Origin: Arcticibacter tournemirensis
GTDB lineage: Bacteria > Bacteroidota > Bacteroidia > Sphingobacteriales > Sphingobacteriaceae
Direction: 5' to 3'
Length of the DNA stretch: 64,000 nt
Assembly: GCF_006716645.1 (NCBI RefSeq)
Contig: NZ_VFPL01000001.1
Span: forward strand, 4,340,001-4,404,000
Below, piece by piece: positions 46,343 through 54,980 of the stretch. Under the pieces are notes generated by a model. That model saw only the letters and a program-made list of their open reading frames with translations. It was not told the DNA's origin and ran no database searches. A program made the position numbers and the translations under genes. The first letter of the stretch is position 1. Every line of letters starts with the position of its first letter.

Positions 46343-47287
46343 CTACATCTTCGTCCAGCCATCCTTATCCTTTGTCTTCTCCTTCGCCACTGTTGGGCTC
46401 TTCCCCTTTGCCTGTTTCAGCCTTTGCCTTTGCAGCTTGTTATAGGCCTTGCTGTTTAACCCGACCTTTCGCCAGCCTGAATCCGGTGCCCATGATTCGT
46501 ATTTGGATACCCGGATGATCTGCGGTGGTTCCTCATACGGCGTTTCCCGATCAGCACGGATAAAGCTCCCGATGATCTCTGTTGAACTGTGTTTTGAACG
46601 GTCCTGTACGATCTCCAGGATCCCGTTATTGTTCCGGTAGTATTTCAGAGAGAACCCCACCAGAAGTAAACATCCTTCCGGTACGTCCGACTCAAATGTC
46701 CATTCGGTGGCCTCCTGACGCCCGGTAATCAGTTTCACTTCCAGCTTCTCTTCTCCAAGGCTCTTGTACCGGCTGTTCTTAAAGTCGAAGGCGATCACCT
46801 GGGCCTTGATGATGCAATAGCTGCAGCTGGAGGATGGCGTCAGGTCTTTTAGATACACGAACGACGGAAAGCTCACCCGGATCGTTCCCTTTTCATCCAT
46901 CCCGACCTCCGGTGTCAGCCTCCACTGGTTGCGCAGAGGGGCCGCCGCATTGAACTCGAAGCCCTTCAGCCTGCTGATATCTCCGCCGGTGATCTCCCTT
47001 TGTCCCCGAGGCCTGTCGTCCTTGCCGATCACTTCGGTAAGTGTTCTGACCATCCTGTTCATCATCCTGCCATCATACTCATACCCGTACAGGTTCCCAA
47101 AGGCATACCGAAGCATCTTGCCTGCTGTACTGGCCAGCCCGAACTCGGCGCTGCTCTCCCGCGTGGCCTCCGTTTGACGGACCGTGCCCCGGCCTGGCTT
47201 AGATTGTATAATGTTGCGGTTGCCGACCTTGCGGAATGCGTAATTCCCCACGCTTCCCCTTAAATATTTGCCTTGTATGATTGCCAT
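46343..47287 (-). CDS. DUF6266-family protein
   Basis: A 314-residue protein that begins MAIIQGKYLRGSVGNYAFRKVGNRNIIQSKPG, the conserved start of the DUF6266 family. No signal peptide or membrane segment is seen. The centre looks beta-rich (GTIRVSFPSFVYLKDL, FDFKNSRYKSLGEEKLEVKLI), and the tail is basic and low in complexity (RLKQAKGKSPTVAKEKTKDKDG). The opening resembles phage-tail or secreted beta-sandwich proteins, but the role of the family is unknown to me. It appears to be a single-gene unit with a 640-base upstream gap and no clear TAnnTTTG element. Confidence 0.85.
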   Translation of the reverse strand: MAIIQGKYLRGSVGNYAFRKVGNRNIIQSKPGRGTVRQTEATRESSAEFGLASTAGKMLRYAFGNLYGYEYDGRMMNRMVRTLTEVIGKDDRPRGQREITGGDISRLKGFEFNAAAPLRNQWRLTPEVGMDEKGTIRVSFPSFVYLKDLTPSSSCSYCIIKAQVIAFDFKNSRYKSLGEEKLEVKLITGRQEATEWTFESDVPEGCLLLVGFSLKYYRNNNGILEIVQDRSKHSSTEIIGSFIRADRETPYEEPPQIIRVSKYESWAPDSGWRKVGLNSKAYNKLQRQRLKQAKGKSPTVAKEKTKDKDGWTKM

Positions 47288-47526
47288 GCCCGTTTTGGTT
47301 TAGATGAACATCGGTTTGGTTTATGAAGCTAATTTAGGAATCCTGAAAATTAAAAACATAAAAAATTTGAAATCTTTTTTCTTTAAAGATTAAACCACTT
47401 TCTCCTGAAAGAGAGCGGATTAGCTCTGCAGGTGCAGCAAGGCGATCTGAAAACGGGCTGTATAAGGGTATAAACAACGTTTGGACTGCATTTCAGCCTT
47501 TGCGGTCAAACAATATAAAAACTATG

Positions 47527-47566
47527 TTAAAAGTCCGTGTTTTAATGCCAAAACACGGACTTTTAA
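47527..47566. terminator. Perfect 17-bp inverted repeat with 6-base loop
   Basis: TTAAAAGTCCGTGTTTT and AAAACACGGACTTTTAA pair completely. A-rich on one side and T-rich on the other, it could end transcription from either direction. It is the middle-left of three hairpins in the 47288-47929 gap. Just to its right CTCATCAC (47571-47578) and GTGATGAG (47599-47606) form a weaker stem. Confidence 0.6.
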
Positions 47567-47696
47567 CGCACTCATCACGTAATATGGACGCTAACGTAGT
47601 GATGAGGTTTAAAATAAGTTGCAGGCTGGGTACAGGTTGGGGAGGTAAAACCGGAGATAGGTAGGGTATAAAAAGTATAAGTGTCGTTAAAATAAA

Positions 47697-47722
47697 AAAG
47701 GCCGGAATCACTCCCGGCCTTT
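47697..47722. terminator. Terminator-like hairpin
   Basis: AAAGGCCGG and CCGGCCTTT form a perfect 9-bp GC-rich stem with an eight-base loop, flanked by an A-run on the left and T's on the right, typical of a bidirectional intrinsic terminator. Confidence 0.65.
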
Positions 47723-47869
47723 CACATTATCAATTATACTAACTTACTTTATTGTTATTAAGTTGTCTATTTTCAGCTGATAAGTAGTATATAGACAACT
47801 AATTTCTTGGGGCGGATATGGCCCTAGGCTATTAACAGTGGCTTAACGACACATTATCTCATTTAGCAT

Positions 47870-47915
47870 AAATACAAAAGCCGTTCTGGATTATACCAGA
47901 ACGGCTTTTGTATTT
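47870..47915 (-). terminator. Strong terminator of the Oar-like receptor gene
   Basis: AAATACAAAAGCCGTTCTGG and its exact reverse complement form a 20-bp stem with the loop ATTATA, beginning 15 bases after the receptor stop at 47930. The stem includes A/U-rich ends that serve as the U-tract. Confidence 0.8.
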
Positions 47916-47929
47916 TAAACGTTCAGTTC

Positions 47930-50900
47930 TTAATTAAAGATATATCTGAAACCAAACTGCATATAATAAGTTGAGTTAATGGTTTGATTATCTCTAAATG
48001 TGGTAGAAACAGGAAGGTTTCTATCTGTCGCCAATCGATATAGGGGCTTAGTCGTTCCTCCAGGCGTAATACTATTAATATTAGACACAGAAACCAATGA
48101 GCCACTATTCGGGTTTAAGGTCCTTTTAGCACCCCAATTTTTGTTAAGTAGATTACCTAGATTAAACACATCCCAACTGAATTGAAGTGTATTTCTTTTT
48201 CCTCCTACATTAACAAAAACATCTTGAAGAAATTTCATATCTACCTGATTTCTCCATGGATACAATGCTCCATTACGTTCTGCATATTCACCTTTATGAG
48301 AACTTAAATATTTATCTTGCTCTATATAACGGAAGAACATGGCTTTTTGCTGTTCGGGAGTATAAGAAACTCCGTTTATAGTCGTTGCTGCAAAATCTAT
48401 TTCTGACTCGTCTTTAGGAATGTACATCAGTGAATTATTAGACCCATCGCGAGTTAGGTTAGTTGTTACATAAGAGAACCGCCCATCATTTGATCCTTCA
48501 TAAAATAACGATATTGTAGTACCTAAATTCTTCAGGTACTCTTTCCTATAGGATACCGAAGCTATTACTCTATGGGGAACAACATAACTTGCATAACTCA
48601 AGTCGGGGTTGTTAGCCCCGTTAATAGTGGGTGTTAAATTCCAGGCACTTCCAGCCTGATCGCCGCTTCCATCAAACAAATTCTTAGCTTCGCTTCCAAC
48701 ATATGCGACAGAAGCTGCTAACCCTCGGGTAATTTGTTTCTCCAATTTCGCGGTAATCGAAAAATAATATCCCTTGTAAACATTTTCTAACTGGAAGGCA
48801 TTAAACGAACCATTCAATTTTGCTGTTGGATAGACCAATCTATTATCAGGGTAATCAGCAATATTTGTTGCCGTTGGTGCTGAGAGATTGACATTCCTCC
48901 ACATCGCAGCAATTAAATCCCTGTTATAGATTCCCTCTAATGTTCCTACTATTCCCCATGGAAGCCTTGCATCTAACGCTAAACTACTTTTCCACGTTTG
49001 AGGCATTTTAAAATCATCATCTATAGCAGCTATAGATGACGGAATAGATGTTCCCGCCAAAGGAGGTGTTGATGGCAAATAAGCTGCTGGATCTGGGTTA
49101 AATGGACCGGGAACAGGAGTCGCATTAGCCCCCGTTGTTGGATAAGCACTTGTAAACTGAAGCATTCCCGAATCCCCTGCTTGTGCAACAACCCAAACAA
49201 AAGGAACGGAACCCGTAAAGATTCCCGAACCTCCTCTTAATTGGAGGGTACGATCTCCTTTTATGTCCCAGTTGAATCCTATTCTAGGAGAAAACATAAG
49301 AGTTGATCCTGGCAATTTACCTGTGTTTATTTTCTCTCCATTTTCAAACGTCAGCGGAGTAACTAAAGGATGTTCAGCTAATGAACCGGGGTAAGTTGGC
49401 AATTCTATACGAAGTCCAGGGGTTATTTTCAATCGTTCAGTAAGCGCTATCTGATCCTGTGCATATAACGAATAATTAGCAAATTTAAATGTTGGATAAG
49501 CTTGTTTGTAACCTGGGGTTAGGGAATAAGTAACAGCAAAATCTGTTGGGTTCGCGCCATTTACAAAATCATTCCATGATGCAAACCTATAATAGCTACT
49601 GCCAAAACGCATAAAACCATTCTTAGTTTTGCTGAAATCGGCTTGGGCGCCGACTGTCCAATTGTGCTTACCCGATGTCCAGGTCAAGTTATCTCTGAAT
49701 GAATAGGTTTCTACGTCTCTAAGATTTCCGAATGTAAAAAGTTCTGTACCAAAGGAAGTATAAAACTTGCCGTCTTCCATGATGTCGACAAAAGGAAATA
49801 CGCCTCCATCACTGCTGCGCGGATCATTTTGATGCGTATAAGAAGCCCTAAGAGTATTTGAAAATTTACCACCGAAGGTTGAATTTAATTCAGCAGCTAC
49901 TGAATAATAATTTGCCTCCTGATAATAATTCGCACTCTTAAATGCTAAAGCGTTGTTATCCAGCCTAGTAGTTCCCGAAGGATTGCCTGAGATGGTTCCA
50001 GAGCTAGAAGTGCTTGGAAAAGATGGCGTTTTACTTTCTAGCTGACTATAACGAACATTTAAACGATGATTCCGATTAATATTCCAGTCAACACGAGCTA
50101 AAAATTTGTCACTATTCGATTCAAAATCATATCCATCATATGGTCCCACATCATATCCATAATTATCCAGCATATATGTTCTGATAGCATTCAACCTTTC
50201 TGCTGTAGGTCTGGCAACATTATTGTCAGGCCCCCCAAAGGGATTATCGGCAGTCGATGCTTTCTTTAACTGGCCGGGAGTGATATTCTTATCTGTTTCA
50301 GCATTTAAAAAGAAAAAAAGCTTGTCCTTAATAATAGGTCCTCCAAAACGGAATCCATACTGATTATATTGGAGATTTTCCTGAGTAATTTTATAAGATC
50401 CAACGCGACTTCCCTGCCCCTTTTCACTTCTAAAATAAGTATATACAGATCCGGAGAATTCATTTGTCCCGGAACGTGTTACTGCGTTTATTGAACTTCC
50501 TACAAATCCTGAGTTTTGAACATCATAAGGAGTTACATTAACCGAAATCTCTTCAATGGCATCTAGCGAAATAGGCTGAGAAGAATATCGTCCTGAACTA
50601 ACTCCTGGAAGATTGCTTCCTATACCAAAACTATTGTTAAAGCTGGAGCCATCGACTGTTATATTATTCTGTCTATAATTTCCACCTCCAATAGCATTAC
50701 CGTTTGCTTGTGGTGTTAAACGAGTTAGATCATTTATACTTCTGCTGATAGTCGGTAAAGTTTGAATCTCCCGCGTACTGATATTAGTCGTCGAACCACT
50801 TCTGTCTGCATTTAATACAGATCTTGGATCTGTTGCTGTTACAGAAACTTCTGTCAACTCTGTTCCAGCCTGACTTACATTAACATTCAGGACATAAGGT

Positions 50901-51196
50901 TCTCCTAACTTAAGTAAGACATTATCGATACGTCTTGATTGATAGCCTATATAGCTAACTTCCACACGGTACGGACCGCCACTCCTCATATTTGGAATTG
51001 AAAAATGACCTTCGCTATTAGTTGAAGCGCCATAAACAGTTCCTGTTGGCTGATGCGTGGCTTTCACCGTAGCTCCAATCAAAGGCTCTCCTTTTGAATC
51101 TCTAACAGATCCGGTAATACTACTTGTTGTCACCTGGGCGTACGAAGTCGCCACTCCCAGTAAGGCAAGAAGTGTAAAAAGTAAAAACTTCCTCAT
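47930..51196 (-). CDS. Oar-like TonB-dependent receptor with carboxypeptidase-regulatory domain
   Basis: A 1088-residue outer-membrane receptor with a signal peptide (MRKFLLFTLLALLGVATSYAQ), a carboxypeptidase-like domain (GSVRDSKGEPLIGATVKAT), a plug with DLTRLTPQANGNAIGGGNYRQNNITVDG and EISVNVTPYDVQNSGFVGSSINAVTRSGTN, and a long barrel ending MQFGFRYIFN. It lacks the SusC GYG box and has no SusD neighbour, so it belongs to the Oar/OmpA-related receptors rather than the glycan SusC type. Ligand unknown. It has its own promoter and a strong terminator, so it is a single-gene unit. Confidence 0.93.
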   Translation of the reverse strand: MRKFLLFTLLALLGVATSYAQVTTSSITGSVRDSKGEPLIGATVKATHQPTGTVYGASTNSEGHFSIPNMRSGGPYRVEVSYIGYQSRRIDNVLLKLGEPYVLNVNVSQAGTELTEVSVTATDPRSVLNADRSGSTTNISTREIQTLPTISRSINDLTRLTPQANGNAIGGGNYRQNNITVDGSSFNNSFGIGSNLPGVSSGRYSSQPISLDAIEEISVNVTPYDVQNSGFVGSSINAVTRSGTNEFSGSVYTYFRSEKGQGSRVGSYKITQENLQYNQYGFRFGGPIIKDKLFFFLNAETDKNITPGQLKKASTADNPFGGPDNNVARPTAERLNAIRTYMLDNYGYDVGPYDGYDFESNSDKFLARVDWNINRNHRLNVRYSQLESKTPSFPSTSSSGTISGNPSGTTRLDNNALAFKSANYYQEANYYSVAAELNSTFGGKFSNTLRASYTHQNDPRSSDGGVFPFVDIMEDGKFYTSFGTELFTFGNLRDVETYSFRDNLTWTSGKHNWTVGAQADFSKTKNGFMRFGSSYYRFASWNDFVNGANPTDFAVTYSLTPGYKQAYPTFKFANYSLYAQDQIALTERLKITPGLRIELPTYPGSLAEHPLVTPLTFENGEKINTGKLPGSTLMFSPRIGFNWDIKGDRTLQLRGGSGIFTGSVPFVWVVAQAGDSGMLQFTSAYPTTGANATPVPGPFNPDPAAYLPSTPPLAGTSIPSSIAAIDDDFKMPQTWKSSLALDARLPWGIVGTLEGIYNRDLIAAMWRNVNLSAPTATNIADYPDNRLVYPTAKLNGSFNAFQLENVYKGYYFSITAKLEKQITRGLAASVAYVGSEAKNLFDGSGDQAGSAWNLTPTINGANNPDLSYASYVVPHRVIASVSYRKEYLKNLGTTISLFYEGSNDGRFSYVTTNLTRDGSNNSLMYIPKDESEIDFAATTINGVSYTPEQQKAMFFRYIEQDKYLSSHKGEYAERNGALYPWRNQVDMKFLQDVFVNVGGKRNTLQFSWDVFNLGNLLNKNWGAKRTLNPNSGSLVSVSNINSITPGGTTKPLYRLATDRNLPVSTTFRDNQTINSTYYMQFGFRYIFN

Positions 51197-51246
51197 AAAA
51201 ATTTGCTGTTTGATTAAAAATGAAAATTATATTTTGATTTTCGTCG

Positions 51247-51254
51247 CAAAGATA
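51247..51254 (-). promoter_or_regulatory. -7 element of the Oar-like receptor gene
   Basis: TATCTTTG on the minus strand is a textbook Bacteroidota -7 box, 50 bases before the start at 51196. Confidence 0.55.
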
Positions 51255-51681
51255 ACCACGTTTTTTTAAAAATTTGCAGGGTTCTGCGTTAAATTAATAT
51301 TAATAAACGGTTAAATCATCTAAGGATTTATCAGAAACGAAATTTTTCAGCCTTTAATTATCATTATACTACTAAGAGTTATAAAACATAAAAAAAATGT
51401 GGAAAACTTTTATGGAAATTGTTAATAAGTTATATCACACCAGATTATGCGCTCTTATTCATGTATTGCTGTATAAAACTGAATATTCGGGTATCTTTCT
51501 TTGAAGATACGGTTAAAAACGTTCAGCTTTATTGTTTCGCAAAAAGGTCAACAATAATATCAAGCAAAGAGTGTCTTCTTTCCAAAATCAACAGGCTTCG
51601 TTTTAGTAATTTACCTAACGACAAACACTTTAAATTTCATTATATGTTATTGCTGTGAAAATCGGAATGCAAAATTTTGCG

Positions 51682-51689
51682 TAAGTTTG
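51682..51689 (+). promoter_or_regulatory. -7 element of lpdA
   Basis: TAAGTTTG fits TAnnTTTG, 30 bases before the ATG, directly after the GCAAAATTTTGC palindrome. Confidence 0.5.
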
Positions 51690-51719
51690 GCGCGTTCAAA
51701 AATATAAATAGAAATTCTT

Positions 51720-53108
51720 ATGAATTACGACTTAATAGTTATCGGAAGCGGCCCCGGCGGCTATGTTGCTGCGATTCGCGCTTCACAGCTGGGCTTAAAG
51801 ACAGCGATCATTGAACGCGAATCTTTAGGTGGTATTTGCCTTAACTGGGGATGTATTCCAACAAAAGCGTTATTGAAAAGCGCGCAGGTTTTTGAATATA
51901 TCAAACATGCTTCTGATTACGGTATCCAGGTTCAGGGTGGCGAGGCCGACTTCGGCGCTGTCATCAAACGCAGCCGTGGTGTGGCTGAAGGCATGAGTAA
52001 GGGTATCCAGTTCCTGATGAAGAAGAACAAGATCGATGTGATCATGGGTGTTGCCAAAATCAAAAAAGGCGGCAAAGTGGAGGTAAAAGCTGCAGATGGT
52101 TCTGCTAAGGAATACACTGCAAAGCATACGATCCTGGCTACCGGCGCGCGCTCACGCGAATTGCCTAACCTGAAGCAGGATGGCAAGAAGATCATTGGCT
52201 ACCGTCAGGCGATGAACCTTCCTGAACAGCCAAAGAGCATGATCGTAGTTGGATCAGGAGCTATCGGTATTGAATTTGCTTATTTCTATAGCGCATTAGG
52301 CACTAAAGTTACTGTGGTTGAATTTATGGACCGCATTGTTCCGGTAGAAGATGAGGAAATCTCTAAACAACTGGAAAGAAGTCTTAAGAAAGCCGGCATT
52401 AATATTCTTACCAGCTCTACTGTTGAAGCAGTGGATACATCAGGTGAGGGTTGTAAGGCACAGGTAAAATCGGCTAAGGGAACTGAAACCTTAGAGGCTG
52501 AGATTGTTCTTTCCGCAGTCGGCATCACTCCTAATATTGAGAATATCGGTCTTGAGGAGGTGGGTGTTAAGACAGATCGCGGACGAGTGATCGTTGACGA
52601 CTTCTATAAAACCAATATTGAAGGTGTATACGCAATCGGCGATATTGTAAAGGGACAGGCACTTGCGCACGTTGCATCTGCTGAAGGTATTATCTGCGTT
52701 GAAAAGATCGCAGGTCACCATCCGGAACCTTTAGATTATAATAACATCCCGGGTTGTACTTATTGTACTCCTGAAATTGCTTCTGTTGGTTATACTGAAA
52801 AAGGAGCTAAAGAAGCAGGATACGAAATTAAAGTGGGTAAATTCCCCTTCTCTGCATCGGGTAAAGCGAGCGCTGCCGGCACGAAAGATGGCTTTGTAAA
52901 GGTGATCTTTGATGCAAAATATGGTGAGTTCCTCGGAGCTCACATGATTGGCGCCGGTGTTACTGAAATGATTGCCGAAGTTGTAGTTGCACGTAAACTT
53001 GAAACAACCGGCATGGATATCATTAAGTCTGTTCACCCCCACCCTACCATGAGCGAAGCGGTTATGGAAGCTGCTGCTGATGCGTACGGCGAGGTGATAC
53101 ACCTATAA
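51720..53108 (+). CDS. lpdA: Dihydrolipoyl dehydrogenase (E3)
   Basis: This 462-residue flavoprotein reoxidises dihydrolipoamide of the 2-oxo-acid dehydrogenase or glycine-cleavage complexes with NAD. It shows the FAD Rossmann motif VIGSGPGGYVAA (7-18), the redox disulfide GGICLNWGCIPTK (C40/C45), the NAD-binding VVGSGAIGIEFAYFY, a second FAD motif VYAIGDI and the dimer-interface catalytic HPHPTMSEA near the C-terminus. Length is normal. A terminator follows the gene. No E1/E2 genes are nearby. Confidence 0.97.
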   Translation: MNYDLIVIGSGPGGYVAAIRASQLGLKTAIIERESLGGICLNWGCIPTKALLKSAQVFEYIKHASDYGIQVQGGEADFGAVIKRSRGVAEGMSKGIQFLMKKNKIDVIMGVAKIKKGGKVEVKAADGSAKEYTAKHTILATGARSRELPNLKQDGKKIIGYRQAMNLPEQPKSMIVVGSGAIGIEFAYFYSALGTKVTVVEFMDRIVPVEDEEISKQLERSLKKAGINILTSSTVEAVDTSGEGCKAQVKSAKGTETLEAEIVLSAVGITPNIENIGLEEVGVKTDRGRVIVDDFYKTNIEGVYAIGDIVKGQALAHVASAEGIICVEKIAGHHPEPLDYNNIPGCTYCTPEIASVGYTEKGAKEAGYEIKVGKFPFSASGKASAAGTKDGFVKVIFDAKYGEFLGAHMIGAGVTEMIAEVVVARKLETTGMDIIKSVHPHPTMSEAVMEAAADAYGEVIHL

Positions 53109-53109
53109 T

Positions 53110-53144
53110 TGAGTTGCAGGTTGAGAGTTGTGGGTTGAAGGATA
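53110..53144 (+). repeat. Heptamer array after lpdA (about 5 units)
   Basis: Starting one base after the TAA stop, TGAGTTG, CAGGTTG, AGAGTTG and TGGGTTG follow in register, then a diverged unit. Same sense orientation as the other arrays. Confidence 0.7.
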
Positions 53145-53175
53145 TGTATAGCGCATTAAAAGCGGGATAAATTAC

Positions 53176-53214
53176 AAAAGGGCAATAGATAGATTGTATT
53201 TATTGCTCTTTTTT
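53176..53214 (+). terminator. lpdA terminator
   Basis: AAAAGGGCAATAGAT and ATTTATTGCTCTTTT pair with two imperfect positions around a short loop, followed by a T-run. It lies about 70 bases after the lpdA stop. Confidence 0.75.
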
Positions 53215-53261
53215 GTACATTATTTATCGTCTGTCCTAACCTTCTTTGCTGAAGGTTCTCC

Positions 53262-53296
53262 CTACTCACAACACGCAACTTACAACATACAACACA
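53262..53296 (-). repeat. Heptamer array directly before the MBL start codon (5 units, opposite orientation)
   Basis: CTACTCA, CAACACG, CAACTTA, CAACATA and CAACACA run in register up to one base before the ATG at 53298. The orientation is reversed relative to the lpdA array, so the mRNA leader of the MBL gene is a CAA-rich, probably unstructured stretch. Confidence 0.75.
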
Positions 53297-53297
53297 T

Positions 53298-54146
53298 ATG
53301 AACCTCTACTCCATCAACACTGGTCTTTTTAAATTGGACGGCGGCGCCATGTTCGGGGTAGTTCCTAAAACCATATGGAGCAAGACGAATCCGGCGGACG
53401 AAAACAATCTGTGCACTCTTGCTATGCGTTGCCTTCTTGTGGAGGAAGGGAATCGCCTTATCCTCATTGATACGGGCATTGGCGACAAGCAAAGCGAAAA
53501 GTTCTTCAGGTATTATTATCTGCATGGAGAGGATACACTGGAAAAATCGTTAAAGCAACATGGATTTCATCGCGATGATATTACTGATGTGTTCCTCACG
53601 CATCTTCACCTGGACCATGTGGGCGGCGCCGTGGTAAGGGATGGGCAAGATCTTGTTCCTGCTTTTAAAAATGCGGTTTATTGGACTAGTAAACGACATT
53701 GGGACTGGGCAGCAAATCCAAATGAGCGGGAAAAGGCTTCTTTTCTTGCCGAAAACATCAATCCTCTTCAGGAAAGTGGTAAACTGAACTTCATAAACGA
53801 AAGCAACCCGACTTCCCTTACACCTGATTTTGGTATTCGTTTCACTTACGGGCACACGGATTCGATGATGCTGCCAACTTTGCAATATAAAGACCGTACA
53901 GTTGTCTTTGTGGCAGATTTACTGCCAACTACCGGGCACATTCCCGTTCCTTATGTTGCCGGTTATGATGTTTTCCCATTGCAGTCTATGGCAGAAAAAA
54001 GAGCGTTTCTGGATGAGGCACAGCAGAATAACTATATTTTATTCTTTGAGCACGACGCGGTTCATGAATGCTGCACGCTGCAACAAACCGAAAAGGGCAT
54101 AAGACTTGCTGATACTTTTTCGCTGAGAGGGATAGCTGGGAGGTGA
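53298..54146 (+). CDS. MBL-fold metallohydrolase
   Basis: This 282-residue protein has no signal peptide. The metal-binding signature THLHLDHVGG is clear, with further ligands at YGHTDSMMLPT, FVADLLPT and EHDAV near the C-terminus. It resembles lactonase/quorum-quenching-like cytosolic MBL proteins (AttM/AiiA or N-acyl-type), but substrate specificity within this fold cannot be read from sequence. The gene starts within a CAA-rich repeat leader and ends at another heptamer array. Confidence 0.92.
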   Translation: MNLYSINTGLFKLDGGAMFGVVPKTIWSKTNPADENNLCTLAMRCLLVEEGNRLILIDTGIGDKQSEKFFRYYYLHGEDTLEKSLKQHGFHRDDITDVFLTHLHLDHVGGAVVRDGQDLVPAFKNAVYWTSKRHWDWAANPNEREKASFLAENINPLQESGKLNFINESNPTSLTPDFGIRFTYGHTDSMMLPTLQYKDRTVVFVADLLPTTGHIPVPYVAGYDVFPLQSMAEKRAFLDEAQQNNYILFFEHDAVHECCTLQQTEKGIRLADTFSLRGIAGR

Positions 54147-54187
54147 GGGTTGAAAGTGGAGAGTTGAAGGTTGAAGGTTTTGAGTTG
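54146..54187 (+). repeat. Heptamer array at the MBL stop codon (6 units)
   Basis: AGGGTTG, AAAGTGG, AGAGTTG, AAGGTTG, AAGGTTT and TGAGTTG run in register from the last base of the TGA stop. Further right, CTCTAAAATAA occurs twice near 54290-54316, just before the GroES-like gene. Confidence 0.75.
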
Positions 54188-54318
54188 TAACAGAAAGCTG
54201 AAAAGCGGAAAGTCCAAAGAGACAAGTTAATAGTCTGTTACTAAAGTTAAAGCTTAATGACGAAAGTAAAAGCCAACTGCCAATACCTCTAAAATAAGCT
54301 GATAAGCTCTAAAATAAC

Positions 54319-54693
54319 ATGCAAATTACACCTGATAACAAAATAAAAAAGCTGATTGTTGTGGGCGACAGGCTCCTGATTAAGCCTCTGAAACCGGAGG
54401 AAAAGACGGCTTCGGGATTGTTTTTACCTCCGGGAGTTCAGGAGAAAGAAAAGGTAAGACAGGGATATGTTATAAAGGCAGGTCCGGGCTACCCGATTCC
54501 GCAGGTTGCGGATGATGATGATGTGTGGAAAGGACGCGACGATCAGGTTAAATATATCCCCTTACAGGCGAAAGAAGGCGACCTAGCCATCTTTCTTCAG
54601 AACTCGTCAACAGAAATAGTTTATCAGGGAGAGAAGTACTTTATCGTGTCCCAGGGAGCAGTTTTAATGCTTGAACGAGAAGATGAATTGTAA
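54319..54693 (+). CDS. GroES-family co-chaperone-like protein
   Basis: This 124-residue protein has the GroES beta-barrel pattern VVGDRLLIKPLKPEEKTASGLFLPPGVQEKEK, VIKAGPG and EGDLAIFLQNSSTEIVYQGEKYFIVSQGAVLMLE. Canonical GroES is about 95 residues; here an insert of roughly 25 residues (YPIPQVADDDDVWKGRDDQ) sits where the chain would pass after the mobile loop. No groEL is adjacent. It is probably a stand-alone GroES-like protein rather than the main co-chaperonin. Confidence 0.88.
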   Translation: MQITPDNKIKKLIVVGDRLLIKPLKPEEKTASGLFLPPGVQEKEKVRQGYVIKAGPGYPIPQVADDDDVWKGRDDQVKYIPLQAKEGDLAIFLQNSSTEIVYQGEKYFIVSQGAVLMLEREDEL

Positions 54694-54937
54694 TTAAAGT
54701 TCTCTTTTGTCTGTTAAGTGTAATTTTGAAATATATTAAAACCTTCGCTCCGTAATAAGGGTTTACAGAATAGAACTAAACACTTTAAAAGAACTTTATA
54801 AAAAGGTAGTGTCTTTGCGGGGGCAGGACTTCCATGGAATGATTTTTGCTAACTATTGTCGCAATTCAAATTTAATATTAAAAACAATTAGTTTAGCAAC
54901 TTTTTCGTTAAAGCATCGTTTAAGAAACAAAAGTTCT

Positions 54938-54945
54938 TAACTTTG
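54938..54945 (+). promoter_or_regulatory. -7 element of rpoD
   Basis: TAACTTTG fits TAnnTTTG, 36 bases before the rpoD ATG. The rest of the 54694-54980 gap is AT-rich with nothing else recognised. Confidence 0.5.
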
Positions 54946-54980
54946 CACACGCTTTTTAGAAAGGGGTATCATAACTTTAA

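Larger units (their letters stand above)
51197..51719. other. 523-base AT-rich intergenic region between divergent genes
   Basis: It holds the receptor -7 element (51247-51254) on the left and the lpdA -7 element on the right, next to a perfect 12-bp palindrome GCAAAATTTTGC at 51669-51680. A frame of 79 codons at 51419-51658 (TTG start) looks non-coding. Nothing else is recognised. Confidence 0.6.

Noticed and set aside
46343-47287. DUF6266 gene considered as prophage or transposon cargo
   Set aside because: No integrase, transposase, tRNA or direct-repeat boundary was seen nearby.
47493-47711. 72-codon open frame on the minus strand
   Set aside because: It overlaps two hairpins, has a low-complexity leucine/isoleucine-rich product, and no promoter or family resemblance.
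51419-51658. 79-codon open frame upstream of lpdA
   Set aside because: TTG start, AT-driven composition, no recognisable motif; most likely intergenic.
54694-54980. Possible tRNA or small RNA before rpoD
   Set aside because: No cloverleaf or strong stem was found; only a promoter-like element is supported.
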